A stretch of DNA of 64,000 nucleotides from Streptomyces sp. L2. Lineage in GTDB: Bacteria; Actinomycetota; Actinomycetes; Streptomycetales; Streptomycetaceae. Below are positions 26,985-35,515 of this stretch, one piece after another. The stretch spans positions 2,852,001 through 2,916,000 of the forward strand of contig NZ_QBDT01000001.1 of assembly GCF_004124325.1 (NCBI RefSeq). The letters run 5' to 3'. The first letter of the stretch is position 1; each line of letters opens with the position of its first letter. Under the pieces are notes generated by a model. The model worked only from the letters and a program-made list of their open reading frames with translations, did no database searches and was not told the DNA's origin. The position numbers and the translations under genes were made by a program.

Positions 26985-28508
26985 TCAGCCGGCGAACCAG
27001 CGCACGGGCTCGGGCGCGAGGTTCTCGTACACGTGCTTGGTCTCGCGGTACTCGGCGAGCCCGGCGGGGCCCAGTTCGCGGCCGGTGCCGCTCTTGCCGA
27101 AGCCGCCCCACTCCGCCTGCGGCAGGTAGGGGTGGAAGTCGTTGATCCAGACGGTGCCGTGGCGCAGGCGGGCGGCGACGCGGCGGGCGCGGGCGGTGTC
27201 GGCGCTCCAGACGGCGCCGGCGAGGCCGTACTCGGTGTCGTTGGCGAGGAACACGGCCTCGTCCTCGGTGCGGAAGGTCTCCACGGTGAGGACGGGCCCG
27301 AAGACCTCCTCGCGTACGGCCTTCATCTCGCGGTGGCAGCCGTCGAGGACGGTCGGCTCGTAGAAGTAGCCGGTGGCGGGGCGTTCCGCGGAGGGCTCGG
27401 GCCGCTTGCCGCCGCAGCGCAGCAGGGCGCCCTCGGCGAGCGCGGAGGCGACGTACGCCTCGGTCTTGGCCCGCTGCTGCTCGGAGACGAGGGGCCCGCA
27501 CTCGACGCCGGTCTCGGTGCCCCGGCCGAGCCTGATCCTCTGGGCGCGGCGGGCGAGTTCGGTGACGAAGCGGTCGCGGACGGACTCCTCGACGATGAGG
27601 CGGGCGCCGGCCGAGCAGACCTGGCCGCTGTGGATGAACGCGGCGTTGAGGGCCTGGTCGACGGCGGTGTCGAAGCCGTCGTCGGTGGCGCAGGCGTCGG
27701 CGAAGACCACGTTCGGGTTCTTGCCGCCGAGTTCGAGGGCGACCTTCTTGACGGTGGGCGCGGCGGCCTGGGCGACCTTGACGCCGCTGACCAGGCCGCC
27801 GGTGAAGGAGACGAGATCGACGTCGGGGTGTTCGGCGAGGCGGGCGCCGACGGTGTGGCCGGGGCCGGTGACGAGGTTGGCGACGCCTGCGGGCAGGCCC
27901 GCCTCCGCCAGCAGCCCGATCAGCGCGATGGTGGTCATCGGGGTGATCTCGCTGGGCTTGACGACGAAGGTGTTGCCGGCGGCGAGGGCCGGAGCGATCT
28001 TCCAACTGGCCTGGAGGAGCGGATAGTTCCAGGGCGTGATGAGGGCGCACACGCCGACGGGTTCGTGCACGACGACGCTGTGGATGCCGGGCGAGCCCGC
28101 GTCGACGACCCGGCCGGGCGCCTCGGCGGCGACCAGGTCGGCGAAGTAGCGGAAGGCGTCGGCGACGCAGTCGATGTCGACGCGGCCCTCCTCGACGGTC
28201 TTGCCCGCGTCGCGGCTCTCCAGCAGGCCGAGTTCCTCGCGGTCGCGGACGAGGAGGTCCGCGACGCGGCGCAGCAGTGCGGCGCGTTCGGCGACGGGTG
28301 TGCGCGGCCAGGGGCCGGTGTCGAAGGCCTGCCGGGCGGCGGCCACCGCCCGTTCCGCGTCCTTCTCGTCGCCCTCGGCGACGACGGCGAACGGCAGGGC
28401 GTCCGCCGGGTCGACGATCTCGCGCGTGGCGCCGGAGACCGCGTCCAGCCAGTCCCCGGCGACGTGGACCGTCGCCCGGGTGTCTCGTTCCGTTCTGTCC
28501 GCCATCAT
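26985..28508 (-). CDS. betB: Betaine-aldehyde-dehydrogenase-like NAD(P) aldehyde dehydrogenase
   Basis: 507 aa. The ALDH motifs are ITPWNYPLLQASWKIAPAL, VSFTGGLVSG (cofactor loop), LELGGKNPNVVF (general-base Glu) and HSGQVCSAG (catalytic Cys). First gene of the operon running down to 21178. The start ATG-ATG at 28506-28508/28503 lies below a 190-bp intergenic region with a GTCAC-ACAC-GTGAC palindrome (28544-28557). The oxidation of betaine aldehyde to glycine betaine is inferred from context. Confidence 0.87.
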   Translation of the reverse strand: MMADRTERDTRATVHVAGDWLDAVSGATREIVDPADALPFAVVAEGDEKDAERAVAAARQAFDTGPWPRTPVAERAALLRRVADLLVRDREELGLLESRDAGKTVEEGRVDIDCVADAFRYFADLVAAEAPGRVVDAGSPGIHSVVVHEPVGVCALITPWNYPLLQASWKIAPALAAGNTFVVKPSEITPMTTIALIGLLAEAGLPAGVANLVTGPGHTVGARLAEHPDVDLVSFTGGLVSGVKVAQAAAPTVKKVALELGGKNPNVVFADACATDDGFDTAVDQALNAAFIHSGQVCSAGARLIVEESVRDRFVTELARRAQRIRLGRGTETGVECGPLVSEQQRAKTEAYVASALAEGALLRCGGKRPEPSAERPATGYFYEPTVLDGCHREMKAVREEVFGPVLTVETFRTEDEAVFLANDTEYGLAGAVWSADTARARRVAARLRHGTVWINDFHPYLPQAEWGGFGKSGTGRELGPAGLAEYRETKHVYENLAPEPVRWFAG

Positions 28509-28698
28509 CCGTATTGCCTTCCGTTCCAGTTCCGTACCCCTCTGTCACACACGTGACCCACTCGGGGACCGTGACCGCCTGCCCGGCCACCCGAATCGCA
28601 TGCGCGATCGGTGACCGAAAGTGCGGGGGGTCACTACTAGTTCGGAAGAAATATGATGAAACCGGACATTTCGTCGACGCTGAGAGGGGTCCAGCTCC

Positions 28699-29253
28699 TC
28701 AGACCTGGAAGCCGGCGGGCGGGTCCTCCCCCACCCGCCCGTCCACACCCTCCCTGAGCAGATCGGCGTGGCCGGCGTGCCGGCCGTACTCCTCGATCAT
28801 GTCGACGAGCAGCCGCCGCAGGCTCGGCGACTCCCCGGTGCGCGAGACGTACGCGGCCCGGTACCCGGCACCACCGTCGGCGACGGCCTCGGCCACATGC
28901 TCGCGGGAGCGGGCGACGGCGTCCCGCCACAGCCCGCACAGCGCCTCCGGGCTGTCCGTGGCGGCCGACCGCCACTCCCAGTCCGGCTCGGCGTCCCAGT
29001 CCACCGCGTCCCACGGCGCGGGCATCGGCCGCCCGAGCAGCCGCCGGGTAAGGTACTCGTCCTCGACGAGCGCGAGGTGCTTGAGCAGCCCGCCCAGCGT
29101 CAGCGAGGACGTGGACAGCCTCGCGCCCAGCCCGGCCGCGTCCAGGTCGGCGCACTTCCAGGCGAACGTCCGCCGCAGCCGCTCCAGGGACCCTATGAGC
29201 GTGTCGGTCTCGGTGCCGGCCACGGGGGGTTCGTACAAGGGGAGTTCGGTCAT
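28699..29253 (-). CDS. DinB/DUF664-family protein
   Basis: 184 aa. The four-helix-bundle motifs typical of DinB-like mycothiol-dependent enzymes are seen: LGGLLKHLALVEDEYLTRRL (first metal His), and DMIEEYGRHAGHADLLRE (HxxxH pair near the C-terminus). The three His are retained. Substrate unknown. It ends 190 bp before the betaine operon start. Confidence 0.85.
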   Translation of the reverse strand: MTELPLYEPPVAGTETDTLIGSLERLRRTFAWKCADLDAAGLGARLSTSSLTLGGLLKHLALVEDEYLTRRLLGRPMPAPWDAVDWDAEPDWEWRSAATDSPEALCGLWRDAVARSREHVAEAVADGGAGYRAAYVSRTGESPSLRRLLVDMIEEYGRHAGHADLLREGVDGRVGEDPPAGFQV

Positions 29254-29286
29254 GGGCGCGACAGTACGCCGCGCCCAGCTCCCGGG

Positions 29287-29880
29287 TCAGCGGCCGTTGG
29301 TCAGTTCGGCTACGCCGGCGCCCGCGAACTTCTCGTCCAGGTCGCCGGAGGGGGCACCCGCGACACCGATGCCCGCGATCGGGGTCTTCCCGGCGTCCAC
29401 GGGTGCGCCGCCGGCCAGGAAGAGGGTGCCGGGGATGTCCTTGAGGTTGGGGGCCTGCGCCAGGCGCTCGGCCAGTTCGGAGGTGGGGGCGTTCCAGGCG
29501 ACGGCGGTGTAGGCCTTCTTGACCGCCGACTCGTACGACTGCGGGCCGGCGCCGTCGCCGCGCAGGGTGACGACGGTGTTGCCGTCGCGGTCCACGACGG
29601 CGACGGTGACGTGCTGGTTCTCCTTCTCGGCGGCGTCCAGCGCGGCCTGCGCGGCGTCGGTGGCTGCCTCGATCGTGAGGCGCGTGGAGGTGGTCGTGGT
29701 CTTGGCCTTCAGGGCGGCCGAGGAGACGGGGGCGGCCTGGGTCGCCTGGGCGGCCGTCTGAGGTTCCGCGGAGGCGGAGACCGCGCCGCCGATGGCCACG
29801 CCGGCGACCGCGAGGGCCGCGGTCGCGGTGACGGTGACGAGCTTGGCGCGGGTGGAGGACTTCTCGGCCTTGTGCTGCAT
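29287..29880 (-). CDS. hbpS: Secreted haem-binding protein of the HbpS/GlcG (DUF336) family
   Basis: 197 aa from the ATG at 29878-29880. A long export signal with a basic start (HKAEKSSTRAKLVTV) and a hydrophobic core ends near SASA. The DUF336 domain covers ~68-195 (LTIEAATDAAQAALDAAEK, VAVVDRDGNTVVTLRGD, GIGVAGAPSGDLDEKFA). In S. reticuli HbpS is an extracellular haem-responsive partner of the SenS kinase; the adjacent kinase and regulator genes make the same role likely. The symbol is by similarity and context. Confidence 0.85.
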   Translation of the reverse strand: MQHKAEKSSTRAKLVTVTATAALAVAGVAIGGAVSASAEPQTAAQATQAAPVSSAALKAKTTTTSTRLTIEAATDAAQAALDAAEKENQHVTVAVVDRDGNTVVTLRGDGAGPQSYESAVKKAYTAVAWNAPTSELAERLAQAPNLKDIPGTLFLAGGAPVDAGKTPIAGIGVAGAPSGDLDEKFAGAGVAELTNGR

Positions 29881-30048
29881 GGTGTGCGACGTCCTGTCGT
29901 GTGGTCGGTGCATCGTGGCGGGCTGCCCGGCCGGGTGGCCGGACGGACCCCGGGGCACGTGGTGCGCCCTGCCTCCACCCTCCGGCCGCGACCCCCTCAC
30001 TCCCGTCGGCACACCGGCTCGTCCCGGCGCGCGGGACGGACGACACGA

Positions 30049-30070
30049 GGGTCATCCGATCGGTTGACCC
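30049..30070. promoter_or_regulatory. Near-perfect 22-bp palindrome upstream of hbpS (candidate SenR site)
   Basis: GGGTCA, then T-CCGATCGG-T, then TGACCC: 20 of 22 positions are symmetric. It lies 169 bp upstream of the hbpS start, and its core recurs upstream of senS. Confidence 0.55.
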
Positions 30071-30148
30071 ACCCGCGCTCGGCGCCGCGCCGCCGAGCGT
30101 CCGCCCACCCCGCCGCGCTGACCTGTTCCGACCCACCGGGCCCGCCCG

Positions 30149-30769
30149 CTACGGCAGCAGCCTCTGCTCCTTCGCGACGGCGACCGCGCCGGACCGGGTC
30201 TCCACGCCGAGCTTGGCGTAGATGCGGCCCAGGTGGGTCTTGACCGTGGCCTCGCTGATGAACAGGGCGCGGGCGATCTCGCGGTTGCCGAGTCCCTGGG
30301 CGAGCTGGGCCAGGATGTCGCGCTCACGGTCGGTCAGGGTGGGGCGGCCCGCACCGCGCATGCGGTCCATGACACGGCCGGCGACCGGCGCCGACAGGGC
30401 CGTACGCCCCTGGGCCGCCGCGTGGATCGCGGCGAAGAGCTCCTCGGGGCGCTCCGCCTTCAGCAGATAGCCGGTGGCGCCGGCCTCGATGGCGCGGGTG
30501 ATGTCGGCGTCGGTGTCGTACGTCGTCAGCACCAGGACGTGGACGTCCGGCGTGGCGATCCGCCGGGTGGCCTCGACGCCGTCGATGCCGGGGCCCAGCT
30601 GGAGGTCCATCAGCACGACGTCCGGCTTCAGCTTCGCGGCCGTCGCGACCGCCTCCTCGCCGCGGCCGGCCTCGCCGACGACCTCGATCCCGTCGGCGCT
30701 GCCGAGCAGGGCGAGCAGTCCGGCGCGGACGACGGCGTGGTCGTCGCAGAGCAGGATCCGTACGGTCAC
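30149..30769 (-). CDS. senR: NarL/LuxR-type response regulator (SenR-like)
   Basis: 206 aa. Receiver domain: acidic pair DD at 9-10, phospho-Asp in VVLMDLQLG, Thr in VLTTYD, Lys in YLLKA. LuxR helix-turn-helix at the C-terminus ([39 protein letters not shown], cited in part). The start overlaps the kinase stop by ATGA. The hbpS neighbour suggests it is the HbpS-SenS-SenR system, which in S. reticuli answers haem and redox stress. Confidence 0.88.
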   Translation of the reverse strand: MTVRILLCDDHAVVRAGLLALLGSADGIEVVGEAGRGEEAVATAAKLKPDVVLMDLQLGPGIDGVEATRRIATPDVHVLVLTTYDTDADITRAIEAGATGYLLKAERPEELFAAIHAAAQGRTALSAPVAGRVMDRMRGAGRPTLTDRERDILAQLAQGLGNREIARALFISEATVKTHLGRIYAKLGVETRSGAVAVAKEQRLLP

Positions 30770-31977
30770 TCTTCGTCCTCCTCCTGGGGCCCTTGAGTCC
30801 GATGGGCCTCCCGGGTCTCCCGTACCTCTTGGCCCGTCAAGGGGATCGCGGCGGACACGACCGTGCCCTCCCCCGGCCCGGACTCGATTGTGAGGGTGCC
30901 GCCGAGCCGGCGTACCCGGGCGCGCATGGCGGGCAGTCCGTGCCCGCGCCCGTCCGCCGTCCGGGCGTGGCCCGGCTCGAAGCCGCTGCCGTCGTCGGCG
31001 ACGTCGAGGACGATCTGGTCGCCGAGGTAGGTGAGGGTGAGCGCGGCGGACCGTGCGGCGGCGTGCTCGCGGACGTTGGCCAGCGCGCCCTGGGCGATCC
31101 GCAGCAGCGCCGACTGCACCCCGTCCGGCACTGGGACGGGGCTGCCGTCGACCCGGAAGCCGGCCGACTCGCGGTCGGCGAGCAGCCGTAGCGCCTCCGT
31201 CAGGCTGCCGCCCTCGGCGAGATCCGCGGGCGCGAGGTCGTGCACGAAGCGGCGGGCCTCGGCGAGGTTGTGCTCGGCGATGGACTCGGCGGTGCGTACG
31301 TGCCGGCGTGCGGTTCCCGGGTCGCTGTCCCAGGTGCGGTCGGCGGCCTGGAGCAGCATCCGCTGGCTGGACAGGCCCTGGGCGAGGCTGTCGTGGATCT
31401 CCATGGAGAGCCGCTGCCGCTCGGCGAGGGTGCCCTCACGGCGCTCGGTGTCGGCCAGTTCACGGCGGGTCCTGATCAGGTCGTCGATCAGGGCGCGCTG
31501 CCGGCCGGCCTGCCGCTCGGCGTGCACGTACACCGCCGTCGCGAGTGCGGCCACCGCGGGTGGCGCGACCAGCAGGTTCGGGTCCCAGCCGCCGTGCGAC
31601 AGCTTGACCTGCGCGGCCACCACGAACACGGTCAACAGGGCGACGAGGACGAGCGCGGCGCGTGGCCGGAGGGTGCGCAGGCCGGTGTAGAACAGCGGTA
31701 CGGCGCACCAGGCGAAACTCGGGGCCAGCACGACCAGGACCGCCCATACCGCGACGACCGTGACCAGCCAGGCGATCCTGCGCGGGGCCGCGAGGGTACC
31801 GAGGGCCGGCCCGAGGACGTACAACGCGGCCAGCGCGGCGGACAGGACGATGATCCAGGGGCTGCGGCCCTGCCAGGGGTGCCGCAGCAGGAAGCGGAGC
31901 AGCGAGGCGCCGAGCAGCAGGAAGAACGCGAGGTGCATGACGCGCGCCAGCCACCGGGCGTCCGGGTCCCGCTCCAT
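30766..31977 (-). CDS. senS: Membrane histidine kinase (SenS-like)
   Basis: 403 aa. Five to six hydrophobic helices occupy residues ~12-150. The HisKA_3 box LSMEIHDSLAQGLSSQRML carries the phospho-His, and the HATPase_c domain has NVREHAAA and DVADDGSGFEPG. The ATG at 31975-31977 is used because GGAGG/AAGG lies just upstream; an ATG 7 codons earlier is possible. Cognate regulator and hbpS follow on the same strand. Confidence 0.87.
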   Translation of the reverse strand: MERDPDARWLARVMHLAFFLLLGASLLRFLLRHPWQGRSPWIIVLSAALAALYVLGPALGTLAAPRRIAWLVTVVAVWAVLVVLAPSFAWCAVPLFYTGLRTLRPRAALVLVALLTVFVVAAQVKLSHGGWDPNLLVAPPAVAALATAVYVHAERQAGRQRALIDDLIRTRRELADTERREGTLAERQRLSMEIHDSLAQGLSSQRMLLQAADRTWDSDPGTARRHVRTAESIAEHNLAEARRFVHDLAPADLAEGGSLTEALRLLADRESAGFRVDGSPVPVPDGVQSALLRIAQGALANVREHAAARSAALTLTYLGDQIVLDVADDGSGFEPGHARTADGRGHGLPAMRARVRRLGGTLTIESGPGEGTVVSAAIPLTGQEVRETREAHRTQGPQEEDEE

Positions 31978-32051
31978 CCTTCGTCCTCCGCAGCACATCC
32001 GACCTGGTCGTACGGCTCCATGGTGGCCCCTGCGGACGACGGCGGCATCAG

Positions 32052-32066
32052 CCGATCGGTCGACCC
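32052..32066. promoter_or_regulatory. Second copy of the CCGATCGG-TxGACCC site, upstream of senS
   Basis: CCGATCGGTCGACCC matches the hbpS site (30056-30070) at 14 of 15 positions, 75 bp upstream of the senS start. Shared control by SenR is an inference. Confidence 0.5.
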
Positions 32067-32088
32067 CCGGGGGATGCGCGCCCGGACC

Positions 32089-33492
32089 TCACCGGCTCGC
32101 CGAACGCACCGGTTCGCGTTCCGTGCCGGCGGTGACCAGCCGCGACCGGCGACCGCCGCCGTAGCCGAGGACCACGAGTGCCGTGGCCGCCAGGACGATC
32201 AGGGCGACGACGCGCAGGGAGGGGCCCATGCCGTGGGTGAGGTCGGTGTGGGTGGACAGGATCGTGCCGGTGACGGCGACGCCCAGCGCGGCGCCGGTCT
32301 CCCGGGCGGTGGTGCCGAGGCCGGAGCCGAGGCCCGCCTGGTGGGGCGGGAGGGAGGTGACGACGCCGAGGGTGAGGGCGGGCATGGACAGGCCGGTGCC
32401 GGCGGAGATGACGAGCAGCCAGCAGGCGTAGCCCCAGTAGGGGGTGCCCGCGTCGGCGGTGGAGGCGCCGAGCAGGCCGAGACCGATCAGGCCGAGCCCG
32501 CTGCCGATGACCGCGCGGGGACGGCCGGACCAGCGTGCGGCGAACCGGGGCACGAGGAACATGCCGATGGTCAGCGGCATGATCGCGACCCCGGTGAGGG
32601 CCGCGCCGTAGCCCTTCACGCCTTGCAGGTACTGCGAGTTGAGGAAGAAGAGGGAGAACAGGCCGAAGAACCCGGTGGCCGTGCCGAGGCAGGTGGCGCG
32701 CAGCCGGGGCGAGGCGAAGACGCGGGGGTCGAAGAGGGGGGCGGGCGAACGCAGGGCGTGGACGGTGAAGGCGCAGATCAGTACGGCGCCTGCCACGAAC
32801 GCGCCGAGGATGCGGGCGGAGGTCCAGCCGTACGACTGGCTCTCGATGATGCCGAACAGGACGGCGGCCAGACCGCCGGTGAGCAGGAGGGTGCCGAGCG
32901 GGTCGGGGTGGCTGTGCGCGGAGCGTTCGGTGCGCGGGGTGGTGACGGCGACGGCGGCCGCGAGGAGCACGGCGAGCGGGACCATGACGGCGAACAGGGC
33001 GCGCCAGGACAGGAACTGGCCGACGAGGCCGCCGCCGATGTTGCCGGCGGCGCCGCCCAGGCCGAGCGCGAGTGTCCAGGCGGCCATCGCGCGGGCCCGG
33101 TGTTCCGGCGTGGTCAGCTGCATGATGATCGAGAGGGTGGCCGGGGTGATCAGGGCCGCTCCGGCGCCGGACAGGCCCCGGCCCGCGATGAGGACGGCCG
33201 GGGTGGTGGCGAGGGCGCTGGTGGCGGCGCCGGCCGCGAACAGGGCGAGGCCGGTGAGCAGGGCGCCCTTGCGGCCGTTGCGGTCGCCGAGCGCGCCGGC
33301 GGGGACGAGGAGGCCGGCGAAGACGATGACGTACGCGTCGACGGTCCACAGGATCTCGCTGTGCGAGGGGTGCAGGGAGGACGAACTCAGTTCCGGGATC
33401 AGCAGGTTGATGGCGGCGACCATGCCCTGCGCGACCATGACGCAGGCGCACAGGGCGAGCAGGGTGGAGCGTTTCAGGGCGTGCGGGGGCAC
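32089..33492 (-). CDS. MFS drug exporter, DHA2 (14-helix) type
   Basis: 467 aa with about 14 hydrophobic segments. Motif A (GALGDRNGRKGALL) follows helix 2; motif C-like glycines appear in LALGLGGAAGNIGGGLVG. DHA2 members export drugs, dyes or natural products with protons. It is divergent from a LysR gene over a 134-bp gap, the usual layout for a regulator and its exporter target. Confidence 0.88.
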   Translation of the reverse strand: MPPHALKRSTLLALCACVMVAQGMVAAINLLIPELSSSSLHPSHSEILWTVDAYVIVFAGLLVPAGALGDRNGRKGALLTGLALFAAGAATSALATTPAVLIAGRGLSGAGAALITPATLSIIMQLTTPEHRARAMAAWTLALGLGGAAGNIGGGLVGQFLSWRALFAVMVPLAVLLAAAVAVTTPRTERSAHSHPDPLGTLLLTGGLAAVLFGIIESQSYGWTSARILGAFVAGAVLICAFTVHALRSPAPLFDPRVFASPRLRATCLGTATGFFGLFSLFFLNSQYLQGVKGYGAALTGVAIMPLTIGMFLVPRFAARWSGRPRAVIGSGLGLIGLGLLGASTADAGTPYWGYACWLLVISAGTGLSMPALTLGVVTSLPPHQAGLGSGLGTTARETGAALGVAVTGTILSTHTDLTHGMGPSLRVVALIVLAATALVVLGYGGGRRSRLVTAGTEREPVRSASR

Positions 33493-33626
33493 GGCTCCTC
33501 CTGGAAGCTAGGCGGTTGGTGTGGGATGCCCACGGGACACTCGCGGGCTGTCCGTGGGCTGCCCTGTCACCGTAGGCTCGGCAATGACCTGCTTTCCAGT
33601 GCAACCTTTGCAAGGGATACTTGCGC

Positions 33627-34595
33627 GTGACGCAATCCAATGAGGAGCCCGGTGCGGCGGCGGACGCCGGGGCCGTCGACCTGAATCTGCTGCTCGCCCT
33701 GGACGTGCTCCTGGAGGAGCAGAGTGTGCGCGGTGCCGCCCGCCGGCTGCATCTGTCGGAGCCCGCCATGAGCCGCACGCTCGGCCGGGTCCGCAAGGCG
33801 CTCGGCGACCCGGTACTGGTGCGCGCCGGACGCCGGATGGTGCCGACGCCGCGCGCGCTGGCGGTGCGGGCCGAGGTGAGCGCGGTGGTGGAGCGGGCCC
33901 GTGCCCTGTTCGCCGCCGGTCAGGACGCCGATCTGCGCACGGTGAGCCGGACGTTCACGATCATCGGCCACGACACCATCGCCGCCGCGCTCGGCGCCGC
34001 GCTCTTCGCCCGCGCCGCCCGCGACGCGCCCGGCATCCGGCTCCGCTTCCTGTCCGAGAGCCATGTCGACGGGCCGTTCCTGCGGCAGGGCACCGCCGAC
34101 CTGGAGGTCGGGGTGATCGACGCGGTCTCGCCCGAGGTGCGCGTGGAGCGCCTGCACGAGGACCGGATGCTGGGCGTCGTACGGCCCGGACACCCGTTGC
34201 TGGACGGCGAGTTGACGCCCGAGCGGTTCGCCACCGTCGCCGAGCACCTCATCGTGTCCCGGCGCGGCCGGCTGCGCGGTCCCATCGACGACGCGCTCGC
34301 CGGACACGGGCTGGAGCGCCAGGTGACGGGCAGCGTCGGCACCTTCCCGGGCTCACTGTTCGTGCTGCGCGAGACCGACCTGATCGGCCTCATCAGCTCC
34401 TGGTTCCGCCCCCTGGCCATCACGCTCGGCCTGGCCGTCTTCGAACTCCCTCTCCGACTCCCCGCGATCGAGGTCGGTCTGGCCTGGCACCCACGCCACG
34501 ACGCCGACCCGGCGCACGCCTGGCTGCGCTCCTGCGTGCGGGAGCTGATGGCCCAGTGGTCAGCCGGCGACCCCGGTTCCGGCACCCTCGCCTGA
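33627..34595 (+). CDS. LysR-family transcriptional regulator
   Basis: 322 aa. N-terminal winged helix: LNLLLALDVLLEEQSVRGAARRLHLSEPAMSRTLGRVRKALGDPVLVR-type (cited in part), followed by a PBP2 effector domain. A GTG at 33627 is chosen over a TTG two codons earlier because of the AGGGA spacing. Probably controls the divergent exporter; the intergenic TTGCA/TGCAA elements near 33603-33625 could be its site. Its 3' end overlaps the convergent MarR-GNAT gene by 36 bp. Confidence 0.87.
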   Translation: MTQSNEEPGAAADAGAVDLNLLLALDVLLEEQSVRGAARRLHLSEPAMSRTLGRVRKALGDPVLVRAGRRMVPTPRALAVRAEVSAVVERARALFAAGQDADLRTVSRTFTIIGHDTIAAALGAALFARAARDAPGIRLRFLSESHVDGPFLRQGTADLEVGVIDAVSPEVRVERLHEDRMLGVVRPGHPLLDGELTPERFATVAEHLIVSRRGRLRGPIDDALAGHGLERQVTGSVGTFPGSLFVLRETDLIGLISSWFRPLAITLGLAVFELPLRLPAIEVGLAWHPRHDADPAHAWLRSCVRELMAQWSAGDPGSGTLA

Positions 34596-35483
34596 CAGCC
34601 GCTTCTCGAACCAGTGCCCGGCGTACGGGTTGTCGTCGTAACGCGGGATCTCGGTGTACCCGCACGCCCGGTACATCGCCTGCGCCTCGGTGAGCACGGC
34701 GTGCGTGTCCAGCCGTACGACGTCCAGACCGCGCTCCCGGGCCTGTCCCTCCAGCCCGTCCAGCAGCCGCCGGGCCAGGCCCAGCCGGCGGGCGCCCGCA
34801 CTCACCCACACGTGCCGGATCTCGCCGACGCCAGGCTCCAGCCGGCGCAGCGCCCCGCAGCCGACGGGCCGCCCCTCCTCGTACGCCACGAGGAAGGCAC
34901 CGGCGTCCCCGGACACCTCCTCGGGACGGACGAGCGCGGCCTTGTCGAAGCCCTCCGGGAAGCGGGCGTCGAGATCGGCGGCGTAGGCGTCCAGGCAGGC
35001 CAGCGCGTCGGGGGCGCCGCCCTCGACGACCTCCACCCGGATCCCGGCCAGCCGCAGCAGGCGCTCCGCCGTCGCCATCGCCCCGGTCAGCTCGGCCCGC
35101 TGCGCCGGCGTGAGCCCTCCGAGCAGCCCGGCGACCAGGGCGTCGGACCTCCGGTTCTGCTCACCTATCTCGACCCGCCCGGCCGGCGTCGGCTCGATCG
35201 TCCGCTGCCGGTTGTCGTGCGCGGCCACCCCGACCCGGACCAGGTCCTGCGCCTGCAACGCCTTCGCCATCCGGCTCAGATACCCCGCGTCCAGCCCGAG
35301 CCGCCCGCGCAGCTCCCGCAGGGACACCCCGGCCCCCTCCCCGATCTCGAACAGCAGCCGCGCCTCCCCGAGCGGCCGGTCCTGGCCGAGGTAGTGCTCG
35401 TCCAGGGCCCCGATGCGCCGCGTGAAGTACCGGTTGAAGCGACGAAAGGCGGCGACCTGCTCCGCCGGGACTGGTTCGGTCAT
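34560..35483 (-). CDS. MarR-GNAT fusion: winged-helix regulator plus acetyltransferase
   Basis: 307 aa. Residues ~8-140 are a MarR winged helix (GVSLRELRGRLGLDAGYLSRMAKALQ). Residues ~150-300 are a GNAT domain (IRHVWVSAGARRLGLARRLLDGLEGQARERG is the acetyl-CoA loop region, cited in part). Such fusions are common in actinomycetes and other bacteria. A perfect inverted repeat abuts the start codon, which fits autoregulation and perhaps a leaderless transcript (TAAAGT six bases before the ATG). Confidence 0.88.
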   Translation of the reverse strand: MTEPVPAEQVAAFRRFNRYFTRRIGALDEHYLGQDRPLGEARLLFEIGEGAGVSLRELRGRLGLDAGYLSRMAKALQAQDLVRVGVAAHDNRQRTIEPTPAGRVEIGEQNRRSDALVAGLLGGLTPAQRAELTGAMATAERLLRLAGIRVEVVEGGAPDALACLDAYAADLDARFPEGFDKAALVRPEEVSGDAGAFLVAYEEGRPVGCGALRRLEPGVGEIRHVWVSAGARRLGLARRLLDGLEGQARERGLDVVRLDTHAVLTEAQAMYRACGYTEIPRYDDNPYAGHWFEKRLSGEGAGTGVAG

Positions 35484-35504
35484 TCTTTGACTTTAGTCAA
35501 AGAA
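35483..35504. promoter_or_regulatory. Perfect inverted repeat abutting the MarR-GNAT start codon
   Basis: Arms TTCTTTGACT and AGTCAAAGAA (10 bp each, exact) around TT. The right-hand base is shared with the ATG on the minus strand. Probable MarR operator. Confidence 0.75.
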
Positions 35505-35515
35505 CAGTGACTGAG

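Noticed and set aside
25581..28556. A 991-codon open frame on the plus strand across the dehydrogenase genes
   Set aside because: It is antisense to genes with intact FAD and ALDH motifs, and its composition is Gly/Val/Asp-rich noise typical of the opposite strand.
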